Below are positions 1 through 6,800 of a DNA stretch of 40,007 nucleotides, in pieces. Position 1 is the stretch's first letter. Each line of letters opens with the position of its first letter. The stretch is taken from NCBI GenBank assembly GCA_031266175.1, contig JAISBN010000135.1, forward strand, positions 1 through 40,007, in the 5' to 3' direction. This DNA comes from Treponema sp. (GTDB taxonomy: Bacteria > Spirochaetota > Spirochaetia > Treponematales > Breznakiellaceae). The position numbers and the translations under genes were made by a program. The notes under the pieces are model-generated. The model did not search any database, was not told where the DNA came from, and saw only the letters and a program-made list of their open reading frames with translations.

Positions 1-496
1 TATCCACGGTGCCAAAGAGTATCTCCCCCCGTTTTGCCCTTTCCCGGGCTCCCTCCACATGATCCAGGATCCATTTTATTTTGGTTCCCGAAAAATACGC
101 GTCGGGCACAAGGCCGGTGGTTTTTTTAATATGATCCGAAAGTCCCCGCTTGACAAGTTCATCCACGATGTCCGCGGTACGGCGGCACTGCCAGACAATG
201 GCATTGTAGATAGGCCGCCCGGTGATTTTATCCCACACTATGGTGGTTTCCCGCTGGTTGGTGATGCCGATGGAGGCTATGTCCGCCGCGGGAATCCCAT
301 ATTGGGTGAGCAGCTCCATCATCACCGCGTATTGGGAGGAATAGATCTCCATGGGCTCATGTTCCACCCAGCCCTCATGGGGATAGATCTGGGTAAATTC
401 CTTCTGGGTCATGCCCAGAATGTTCTGTTCTTCATTAAAGAGAACCGCCCGGGAACTGGTGGTTCCCTGATCCAACGCCAGAATGTACTTGCCCAT
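1..496 (-). CDS. glpK: Glycerol kinase, N-terminal 165 residues (cut by window edge)
   Basis: Glycerol kinase phosphorylates cytoplasmic glycerol to glycerol-3-phosphate with ATP. The reading frame begins ATG at 496, behind a GGAGGA ribosome-binding site, and stays open to base 1. The start [17 protein letters not shown] is the FGGY-kinase phosphate-1 motif, followed by the typical HEPMEI and ITNQRETT segments (around residues 46 and 77) and an IVWQCRRT segment near residue 100. It is the last visible gene of a leftward run with three oxidoreductase-type genes upstream, so its product would feed the GlpA-like dehydrogenase at 2194-3690. The carboxy-terminal two thirds lie outside the window. 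Confidence 0.96.
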   Translation of the reverse strand, partial: MGKYILALDQGTTSSRAVLFNEEQNILGMTQKEFTQIYPHEGWVEHEPMEIYSSQYAVMMELLTQYGIPAADIASIGITNQRETTIVWDKITGRPIYNAIVWQCRRTADIVDELVKRGLSDHIKKTTGLVPDAYFSGTKIKWILDHVEGARERAKRGEILFGTVD

Positions 497-516
497 AATT
501 TCCTCCTTTACAATTT

Positions 517-534
517 TTGTCCGCCCTCGGACAA
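517..534 (-). other. Small hairpin between the DUF1667 gene and glpK
   Basis: TTGTCCG and CGGACAA form a perfect 7-base-pair stem around a 4-base loop, just ahead of the glpK ribosome-binding site. On the minus strand it is followed by AAAA rather than a T-run, so it looks like an mRNA-processing or stability hairpin, not a terminator. Function is unknown. Confidence 0.35.
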
Positions 535-573
535 GCTGGGATTATTCGGAAACTAGGGTTCCCGAACAATTCC

Positions 574-918
574 TTATAACGCCCTTGTGGTAATAAGATC
601 CACCCCGGTCCCGCGGATATTTTTGCGTATAACCTGTCCCCGGGAAACAGGAGATTTGAGTGTTATCTTCCCGATCTCTTTCATGACCTCGAAGACAAGC
701 GCCTTGGGAACCGGCGCCGATGTTTTTACCGGACAGCGGCGGTACATGGCTCCGCTGATGGAAACCGTGGACGTAAGCACCCGCGTTGGATTTTGCAGTT
801 CCGCCCTGCCGTATGCGATTCCCCGCCGGCATCCCTCTCCGGTCACAGCGTAATCATTCGTCTCGTCCACGGTAAGATGACAGCCCCGGGGGCAGATGAT
901 ACAGATCAATTCGGTCAT
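574..918 (-). CDS. DUF1667-type cysteine protein of the glycerol-3-phosphate oxidation module
   Basis: A 114-residue protein beginning MTELICIICPRGC, with a CxxCxxxC cluster at residues 6-13, a GEGC motif near 30 and YRRCPVKT near 60. This spacing is typical of the DUF1667 family, small proteins encoded beside FAD oxidoreductases and GlpA-like dehydrogenases. The cysteines probably bind an iron-sulfur cluster or another metal, which is inference. Its ATG overlaps the stop codon of the upstream oxidoreductase (ATGA), indicating translational coupling and a fixed stoichiometry. It may be the electron-transfer subunit that takes the place of GlpC in this module. Confidence 0.85.
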   Translation of the reverse strand: MTELICIICPRGCHLTVDETNDYAVTGEGCRRGIAYGRAELQNPTRVLTSTVSISGAMYRRCPVKTSAPVPKALVFEVMKEIGKITLKSPVSRGQVIRKNIRGTGVDLITTRAL

Positions 919-2204
919 ACTGTTTCTCCCGCGCTGATGGTAATTTCATGTTCCGCGTTCCTGAGTAATTCCGGCGATAGGGTGATGTGTTCCATCTCCC
1001 CCGGGGCCATGTGGAGCCGTTTGAAAGCGGCCAGATCTCTGCCGCCGGAACACACTCGTACCGCCCCGCCCCGGTAGATGCCCCGGACCCGGAAAAAAAC
1101 ATCTGTCCCGGAGCTTCCCCGCCGTATTGATTGGGGGACCGTATAGGAGACCCCCTCCCCGTTACAAAGCCGCAGCGCCGCGGCGGAGTCCGTCGTACCG
1201 GCCAGCACCCGATCCGCGGCGGCGGCCCCCGCCCGTTCTCCCTCGGCGCTGACAAAGTCCACGAGGTCATGAACATGGGCCGCGTTCCCGCAGGCAAAGA
1301 TTCCCGGCGTTGCGGTTTCCATGGTTTCACACAGCTCCGGTCCTCCGGTACGGGGGTCAAGGGTTATACCCGCTTCCCGGGAAAGTTCGTTTTCCGGGAT
1401 CAGCCCCACGGAAAGGAGCACCGTATCACAGTCAAGGGAAAATTCAGTCCCCGGTATGGGCCGGCGGTTTTCATCAACCCTTGCGGCGTTTACACCCTCG
1501 ACACGCCGGCGTCCCCTAATCTCCGTGATCGTATGGGAAAGGTAGAGGGGTATCTTATAATCATGTAAACATTGAACGATATTCCGGTTAAGCCCCCCCG
1601 GGTAGGGAAGGATCTCCACGCAGGCCAGGACTTCGGCGCCCTCCAGGGTAAGCCGCCGGGCCATGATGAGGCCGACGTCCCCGGAACCGAGGATGACGAT
1701 ACGCCGGCCCACCATTCTGCCTTCCATGTTTACATAGCGCTGGGCCGCACCGGCGGTGAACACCCCCGAAGGCCGGGTTCCGGGAATTGCCAGGGCAAAG
1801 CGGGTCCGTTCCCGGCAGCCCATGGCGAGGACAATGGTTTTTGCCTCGATGATACGGTAGCCCTCCCGGCTTACCGCGTGGATACGATGGCCCTGGACGC
1901 GGCGCCCGGCGTCCGGAGCGGAACCACCGGGAACAATCTGTAACGCCATGGTATTCAGGCTTACTTCAATTGAGGTTCCGGCTAAGCTTTCTATAAAGCG
2001 GCCCGAATATTCGGGTCCGGTAAGTTCTTCCTTAAAGTAATGAAGCCCAAATCCATTATGGATGCACTGGTTAAGGATGCCCCCCAGTTCCTTGTCCCGT
2101 TCGATGACTAGTATGCTCCGCAGGCCCTTTGCGTATGCCCCCAGAGCCGCGGCAAGCCCCGCAGGCCCTCCCCCTATTACCGCAAGCTGATACTTATGTT
2201 CCAA
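915..2204 (-). CDS. NAD(P)/FAD-dependent oxidoreductase, GlpB-position partner
   Basis: A pyridine-nucleotide-disulfide-reductase-fold protein of about 429 residues. Near its start is the FAD-binding GGGPAGLAAA motif, then MGCRERTR, and a second dinucleotide motif ILGSGDVGLIMARR around residue 175. A late ACGNAAHVHDLVD segment fits FAD contact. TTG at 2204 is chosen as start because GGAAGGA lies 7 bases upstream and the protein then starts at the usual place before the Rossmann fold; a longer frame upstream has no such signal. The gene overlaps the end of the GlpA-like gene by 11 bases and couples to the DUF1667 gene. The trio is probably one complex that passes electrons from glycerol-3-phosphate to NAD(P) or a carrier; the acceptor cannot be read from sequence. 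Confidence 0.85.
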   Translation of the reverse strand: MEHKYQLAVIGGGPAGLAAALGAYAKGLRSILVIERDKELGGILNQCIHNGFGLHYFKEELTGPEYSGRFIESLAGTSIEVSLNTMALQIVPGGSAPDAGRRVQGHRIHAVSREGYRIIEAKTIVLAMGCRERTRFALAIPGTRPSGVFTAGAAQRYVNMEGRMVGRRIVILGSGDVGLIMARRLTLEGAEVLACVEILPYPGGLNRNIVQCLHDYKIPLYLSHTITEIRGRRRVEGVNAARVDENRRPIPGTEFSLDCDTVLLSVGLIPENELSREAGITLDPRTGGPELCETMETATPGIFACGNAAHVHDLVDFVSAEGERAGAAAADRVLAGTTDSAAALRLCNGEGVSYTVPQSIRRGSSGTDVFFRVRGIYRGGAVRVCSGGRDLAAFKRLHMAPGEMEHITLSPELLRNAEHEITISAGETV

Positions 2205-3690
2205 TGGAAGTTCCTTCCGCGGTAAGGATGTATGAACCTGAACGATCCTGTAAAATTTCCTCAGGCTCCAGGTTGTACCGATCCGCAAGCAGTTCCAGAA
2301 TACGGGGGCCGCAAAAACCCCCCTGGCAGCGGCCCATGCCGGGATTGCAGCGGCGCTTTACCCCGTCCAGTGTACGGGGAGGAATGGGGGCCGCGAGGCT
2401 GTCGAGAATTTCACTTTCGGTGACGGTTTCACAGCGGCAGAGAACCCTGCCGTAGGCGGGATTTTTTTGTACCAGTTTAATCCTGTCCCCGGGGGAAAGA
2501 TCCGCGAAGCGTACGCGGCGGCGGGTATCCACGGGATGTTCCTTTGGCTCCAGGGCAAGCCCCCCGGCGGTAAGCAGTTCCAGCAGCCGCTTCGCTATGG
2601 CGGGAGCGGCGGAAAGCCCCGGCGATTTGATCCCCGCGGCGTCAAAAAATCCCGGAGCGCCTTCGGCTCCGGCAATAATAAAATCATCCCTGTCCGCCGC
2701 TGCCCGGAGGCCGGCAAAATTCCTGATGTTGGCCCGGAAGTTTATGGAAGGGACGGATTTTTTTGCCTTCCCGGCCACCTCTTCCATCCCCGCGGCGGTA
2801 ACGGCGGTATCATCTTCATCATCGCAGGAACCGGAATTGGGCCCCGCTATCAGATTGCCGTGCACCGTGGGGGCCACGAGCACTCCCTTTCCCGCCGGGG
2901 TAGGACACTGGAAGATGATGTGGTTTACCAGCTTTCCCTCACTCTTATCCAGGAGGTAGTATTCTCCCCTGTAGGGATAGATCTCAAAGGATTGGGGGGA
3001 GACCATATTGTGGATCTTTCCGCTATAGACCCCGGCGGCGTTGATCACATACCTGGCGTCGAAACTGTCTTTATCTGTAGTTACCCGCCAAAAAGTTTCA
3101 GCGTCCCCCGCTTTACCCTGCAGCCGCTTAAGGGAAATCACTTCCCGGTTCAAAAAAAGTTCCGCCCCGTTTCTTAGGGCGGTTTCCATCAGGGCAAGGG
3201 TGAATTCCCAGGGACTGATGATCATCGCCGTGGGGGCCAAAAGAGCCGCCCTTACATCCCCGCTGAGATTCGGTTCCAGCGCAAGCGCCGCGTCCCGGGA
3301 AAGAATTTCCATGTCCGGAACTCCGTTCCGCTCACCCCGCTCGAAGAGTTTCCGTAAATGCTGTTCTTCCGAAAGGCAAGTTTCGCGGGGCCCGGAGGAA
3401 AAGGCCAAAACCAGGGAGCCGCATTGCCGGTGGGGTATGTCAAGTTTAACGCAGAGTTCCCGGACCAGGCGGGAACCTTCCACATTTAACGCGGCCATAA
3501 GGCTGCCATGGGGAGGATCATACCCCGCATGGATAATCGCGCTGTTGGCCTTGCTGGTTCCCTGGGAGACATCGTTTTCCTTGTCGAGAACCGCCACAGA
3601 CAGGGCTTTGCCGCGGATCTGATATTTTGAGAGTTCATAGGCGGCGGCGGCCCCTACAACGCCGCAGCCGATAATCAGCACATCAAACAC
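2194..3690 (-). CDS. glpA: GlpA/DadA-type FAD-dependent glycerol-3-phosphate dehydrogenase with [2Fe-2S] BFD domain
   Basis: A 498-residue flavoprotein. The FAD-binding motif GCGVVGAAAAYELS is at residues 8-21, a DAO-type oxidase domain fills most of the protein, and a C-terminal BFD-like domain carries CRC and, further on, RRCNPGMGRCQGGFC. Such two-domain proteins are GlpA-like anaerobic glycerol-3-phosphate dehydrogenases, making dihydroxyacetone phosphate. The start is GTG at 3690, with GGAGG 5 bases upstream. It is the first gene of the leftward glycerol operon and lies directly behind a terminator-like hairpin that GlpP may control. The substrate assignment rests on family plus the neighbours glpK and glpP; an amino-acid or 2-hydroxyglutarate oxidase function is possible but less likely. 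Confidence 0.85.
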   Translation of the reverse strand: MFDVLIIGCGVVGAAAAYELSKYQIRGKALSVAVLDKENDVSQGTSKANSAIIHAGYDPPHGSLMAALNVEGSRLVRELCVKLDIPHRQCGSLVLAFSSGPRETCLSEEQHLRKLFERGERNGVPDMEILSRDAALALEPNLSGDVRAALLAPTAMIISPWEFTLALMETALRNGAELFLNREVISLKRLQGKAGDAETFWRVTTDKDSFDARYVINAAGVYSGKIHNMVSPQSFEIYPYRGEYYLLDKSEGKLVNHIIFQCPTPAGKGVLVAPTVHGNLIAGPNSGSCDDEDDTAVTAAGMEEVAGKAKKSVPSINFRANIRNFAGLRAAADRDDFIIAGAEGAPGFFDAAGIKSPGLSAAPAIAKRLLELLTAGGLALEPKEHPVDTRRRVRFADLSPGDRIKLVQKNPAYGRVLCRCETVTESEILDSLAAPIPPRTLDGVKRRCNPGMGRCQGGFCGPRILELLADRYNLEPEEILQDRSGSYILTAEGTSIGT

Positions 3691-3699
3691 GGTTCCTCC

Positions 3700-3749
3700 A
3701 AAAAAAAGAGCACAGCAAAACGACCATCGGTCATTTTGCTGTGCTCTTT
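3700..3749 (-). terminator. Leader terminator of the glp operon, probable GlpP antitermination target
   Basis: A 21-base-pair stem (3705-3725 with 3729-3749) closes on a 3-base loop and is followed on the minus strand by eight T residues, directly before the GGAGG of glpA. In the minus-strand RNA every position pairs, one through a G-U wobble at 3721/3733. In plus-strand RNA the same position would be a C-A mismatch, so the structure is best formed in the glp transcript. In Bacillus, GlpP bound to glycerol-3-phosphate lets transcription pass such leader terminators of glp genes. The glpP gene next door makes the same control likely here. Confidence 0.85.
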
Positions 3750-3807
3750 AATCTCTCCAGCAATTCGACAAACAACAGAGGCGCGATCAGCGCCGCCCGC
3801 TACTACT

Positions 3808-3836
3808 AGTATATCACGGGGTGTACAATTCGGCAA
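3808..3836 (-). promoter_or_regulatory. Promoter of the glp operon
   Basis: On the minus strand TTGCCG (3831-3836) and TATACT (3808-3813) are separated by 17 bases. Transcription would begin near 3801, giving a leader of about 110 bases that ends in the terminator hairpin before glpA. Confidence 0.8.
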
Positions 3837-3896
3837 GTTATTTTTGCCGGTTTTTTAATTTTTCTTCCCGGGAGGTTTTTCCAAAACCAGAATGGC

Positions 3897-4505
3897 TCAC
3901 AGCAGCCCCGTATTTGAGGAAGAAACAGAAGATGCCCCCGATTCAAGGGCATTCCGCACATCCTCCTTATCCTCAATAAGCCCCCCGGCGATGATGGGCT
4001 TTCCCGCTATATGGGCGATTCTCTGGATAACCCGGGGAATTATGCCGGGAAGTATCTCCACAGCATCGGCGTACTCCAGGGGGCACTGCTTTTCAATATT
4101 CAGCAGAGCCATGGAATCGAGAACAAAAAAACGCTGGATCGTCAAAAATCCCAGAGACTTGGCATGCCGGATCAGGTTAGCCTTGGTGGAAAGAATACCG
4201 TCGGCCCGGGTATTTTTCCAAAGAAAGTCCGCCGCTATTTCCCGGGAGGCCAATCCTTCTATCAGATCGATGTGTACCAGGGCGAGTTTTCCCGCTTTCT
4301 TAATCCGTTCCACAATGTCCGTGATGGTAAGAATATCCCCAAAAAGGATAAAGACAAGCCCGCTGCTTTTTGCCGTATCCCCGGAAAGGGTTTTTTCCAG
4401 GCCTTCGTCCGATTTAACCGCCGATATAACCGGGGTATTGCGGAGCAGGGCGTAAAAATCATCAAGTCCCGGGATATACCGTTTTTTCAACAAGAGGGTT
4501 TCCAT
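3897..4505 (-). CDS. glpP: Glycerol-3-phosphate-responsive antiterminator GlpP
   Basis: A 202-residue protein matching the GlpP family along its length: an early IPGLDDFYALLRNTPVISAVKS, FILFGDILTI, LVHIDLIEGLASRE, GILSTKANLIRHAKSLGFLTIQRFFVLDS, EILPGIIPRVI and PIIAGGLI. The fold is a TIM-like barrel that senses glycerol-3-phosphate and acts on leader RNA. The gene is directly upstream of the glp operon, whose leader carries a strong terminator hairpin, so regulator and target are adjacent. No Shine-Dalgarno sequence precedes the ATG at 4505, and a promoter ends 7 bases upstream, suggesting a leaderless mRNA. The family usually has about 180-190 residues; the C-terminal serine-rich end is slightly long. 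Confidence 0.93.
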   Translation of the reverse strand: METLLLKKRYIPGLDDFYALLRNTPVISAVKSDEGLEKTLSGDTAKSSGLVFILFGDILTITDIVERIKKAGKLALVHIDLIEGLASREIAADFLWKNTRADGILSTKANLIRHAKSLGFLTIQRFFVLDSMALLNIEKQCPLEYADAVEILPGIIPRVIQRIAHIAGKPIIAGGLIEDKEDVRNALESGASSVSSSNTGLL

Positions 4506-4512
4506 ACGTCTG

Positions 4513-4542
4513 AGTATGCCCCCGCCGCCGGGAACTTGTCAA
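4513..4542 (-). promoter_or_regulatory. Promoter of glpP, leaderless type
   Basis: Minus strand TTGACA (4537-4542) and CATACT (4513-4518) with an 18-base spacer. Only 7 bases separate the -10 from the glpP ATG at 4505, so the transcript should start at or next to the start codon. Confidence 0.65.
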
Positions 4543-4574
4543 ATGAGAATTCAAAAATAATTGAACGATTTTTG

Positions 4575-4603
4575 TTGACAGCCGGAAATTTCACATATAC
4601 AAT
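4575..4603 (+). promoter_or_regulatory. Promoter of the alpha/beta hydrolase gene
   Basis: TTGACA (4575-4580), 17-base spacer, TACAAT (4598-4603). Transcription would start near 4610 and produce a leader of about 155 bases before the ATG at 4765. Confidence 0.85.
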
Positions 4604-4655
4604 AAAGCGATATTTCGGTTTCTCTGAACCGCAGTGTATGCTCAAGAGAATGAGA

Positions 4656-4693
4656 GGGCATGGCAGACGATGGGTTTGTCATGTCCTTTTTTT
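4656..4693 (+). terminator. Terminator hairpin inside the hydrolase leader
   Basis: GGGCATGGCA (4656-4665) pairs with TGTCATGTCC (4677-4686) over ten positions including two G-U wobbles, followed by seven T residues. It lies between the promoter and the gene, so it should act as an attenuator. Upstream in the leader is a small CGGTT/AACCG hairpin (4616-4631), and downstream an ACCCGG/CCGGGT hairpin (4720-4739). No known riboswitch class was recognised. Confidence 0.65.
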
Positions 4694-4764
4694 ATTGACC
4701 GCAGGTTCGAAGAACAAAAACCCGGCGGAAAGACCGGGTAAAAAACGAGGGCAGGAGGAATTGT

Positions 4765-6639
4765 ATGCCGGAAAAGAAAGATCCCGTTATTAGGAAACTG
4801 TGTATTTCTGTTATTTTACTGCTGGTAAGTATGATCGGCGCACATTTTGTGCAGAATTCAGGAGCTTCCGTGGTAATCAAAGACCTGCGGTGGGAAACAT
4901 CCCTGGGGCACGAGATGAGCGCCCTTCTGCTGATCCCTCCCAATGCCACGGCAAAAACCCCGGCGCCGGCGATTGTTACCAGCCATGGCTGGTACAATAA
5001 CCGGGAAATGCAGGATTTGAATTATGTGGAATATGCCCGCAGGGGTTATGTTGTCATGTCGATTGATATGTACGGCCACGGCAATTCCGAAGCGCCAAGG
5101 GGTATAGAACCGAATACCTATTATGACTTTAGCCCCAATGAGTGGGACAAGCACGGTACGGGTATGTACGATGCGGTGCTGCTTATGTCAAGCTTTCCCT
5201 ATGTCGATACGTCAAAAATCGGCATCACCGGACACTCCAACGGCGCCCGGGCGGTTAATCTTTCTATTGAAGATGATAACAAAGCTCCCCGGCCTCTGGT
5301 CGCGGCAGCGCTGCTGGTAGCAAATGATCCCATCTACCAGAATCCCGCTACCAATGAGTATTGGAATTTATACGGCAGCCGTGATGTGGGTGTAATCGCC
5401 GCCCAATACGATGAATTTTTCTTCCGCCGTCCATTTGCGGACGGTACGGTCAGCGTTCCCCGTACCTACATTACGACTCCCGATGCCCAGTCTTTCCTGC
5501 ACTTTGGGGCAGACCCCGGCAAAAACAGCCTGGACAAGCGGACCGCGGGAACTATATACCAAGATCAGGTCGGCGGAAGCCAGGCCCTTAGGGTGATCTA
5601 TACCCCGAATCAAATTCATCCCTGGAATCACTTTTCAAAAACCTGCGTAGCCAATGGGGTTGAATTTTTTGAGGCCGCGCTGGGAGCGCCGAACCCCATA
5701 GCTCCCGGCAATCAGATATGGCAGTGGAAAACGGTCTTCAATGTTATTGGTTTAGTGGGTTTTGTCTCGTTCTTGCTCAGCTTCACCCTGATGATGTTAA
5801 GAACCCCTGTTTTTGCTTCGTTAAAAGCGGAGAAACCGGTGGTGGCCCAGGAGGCTCCCAGGGGTCAGGGACTCGCGTGGTTCTGGGGAGGACTGGGGAT
5901 TGCTTCCATTTTTTCCGCCCTTATCTACTTTAATGTTCTTACCTGGTCTATCGGTCATAAACCTTCGTTTTTTACCCAGTATCCGCCTTACGGCATAAGT
6001 TTGTGGGCGATGCTCTGCGGCGTACTTGCGATTATACTGATGATCCTGTCATACAAATTTTACGGGAAAAAGAACGGCCAGGATCTGTATGCCTCCGGCG
6101 CGCTGATACCCTTTGGGACGTTGTTAAAAACCATCGTCCTTGCGCTTTTTGCGGCTTTTGTAACCTATCTATGGGTCTTTATTGCCGATTTCTTCTTCAA
6201 AACAGACTTCCGTATTTGGGCATTGGCAATAAAAGCATTTACCGTGGATAAACTGATTGCCGCGATTCCCTATCTTCCGCTGTTCCTGATTTACTATGTG
6301 GCAAATTCTGTTTCCGTCAATGCCTTCAATAATAACCGGCTGGGAAACCGTGAATGGATAAACATAGCGGTTTTAGCGTTCTTTAACAGCCTTCCGTCGA
6401 TAGTATTGGTGGTATTGCAGTATTCGGTTTTCTTCAGCAGCGGAGAAATGCTGTTTGCTAAATTCCCCCTGGGGCATCTGGGCGGCATTTGGCAGTTCCC
6501 GATTATCGTAATTCTTGCGATAGCGGCGGTAATTTCCCGGCGTATCTATAAAGAAACAAACAATCCCTATCTTGCGGGGATCATTAACGGTGTACTGGTT
6601 ACTGTAATCAGCTGCAGCAACACCCTTACAATCCTTTAG
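4765..6639 (+). CDS. Membrane-anchored alpha/beta hydrolase with C-terminal multi-span domain
   Basis: A 624-residue protein. A signal anchor lies at about residues 12-28, then an alpha/beta-hydrolase domain with SHGW (73-76, oxyanion region), a DMYGHG segment (101-106) and nucleophile motif GHSNG (156-160, Ser158). A histidine near residue 290 (NQIHPWNHF) could complete the triad. From about residue 315 there are roughly eight hydrophobic segments. The catalytic domain should lie outside the inner membrane. The family resembles dienelactone hydrolases and acyl/acetyl esterases, but the substrate is unknown and fusion to a large membrane domain is unusual. AGGAGG precedes the ATG, and the leader carries an attenuator-like hairpin. 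Confidence 0.8.
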   Translation: MPEKKDPVIRKLCISVILLLVSMIGAHFVQNSGASVVIKDLRWETSLGHEMSALLLIPPNATAKTPAPAIVTSHGWYNNREMQDLNYVEYARRGYVVMSIDMYGHGNSEAPRGIEPNTYYDFSPNEWDKHGTGMYDAVLLMSSFPYVDTSKIGITGHSNGARAVNLSIEDDNKAPRPLVAAALLVANDPIYQNPATNEYWNLYGSRDVGVIAAQYDEFFFRRPFADGTVSVPRTYITTPDAQSFLHFGADPGKNSLDKRTAGTIYQDQVGGSQALRVIYTPNQIHPWNHFSKTCVANGVEFFEAALGAPNPIAPGNQIWQWKTVFNVIGLVGFVSFLLSFTLMMLRTPVFASLKAEKPVVAQEAPRGQGLAWFWGGLGIASIFSALIYFNVLTWSIGHKPSFFTQYPPYGISLWAMLCGVLAIILMILSYKFYGKKNGQDLYASGALIPFGTLLKTIVLALFAAFVTYLWVFIADFFFKTDFRIWALAIKAFTVDKLIAAIPYLPLFLIYYVANSVSVNAFNNNRLGNREWINIAVLAFFNSLPSIVLVVLQYSVFFSSGEMLFAKFPLGHLGGIWQFPIIVILAIAAVISRRIYKETNNPYLAGIINGVLVTVISCSNTLTIL

Positions 6640-6649
6640 CGCCTTGCCC

Positions 6650-6671
6650 AAAAATCACCATGGTGATTTTT
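6650..6671. terminator. Perfect palindromic hairpin after the hydrolase gene
   Basis: An 11-base arm AAAAATCACCA is followed at once by its exact complement, ending in TTTTT, starting 10 bases after the hydrolase stop. Its symmetry with A- and T-runs on both sides allows it to work in both directions between converging genes. Confidence 0.75.
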
Positions 6672-6691
6672 GAGCTTGCACATAGAAGGCT

Positions 6692-6743
6692 GGGCAAAAT
6701 CTAAAGGTTTTGCCCTGGAGGCGGATACGAAAGTACCGCCTCC
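6692..6743 (+). terminator. Second and third stem-loops of the converging terminator region
   Basis: GGGCAAAA (6692-6699) pairs with TTTTGCCC (6708-6715), and GGAGGCGG (6717-6724) with CCGCCTCC (6736-6743), followed by TGTTTTCC. TGGGCAA can also pair with TTGCCCA before the first palindrome, so alternative foldings exist. The region separates the hydrolase gene from convergent rqcH. Confidence 0.55.
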
Positions 6744-6800
6744 TGTTTTCCTAAGCTTTGCGCCCGGAGCGATAACTTTGCCTACTGCCCGGATTTAACG

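Noticed and set aside
4585-4600. TTTCACA near the hydrolase promoter as a second Rex site
   Set aside because: Only one half-site is present; no matching TGTGAA arm at the right distance.
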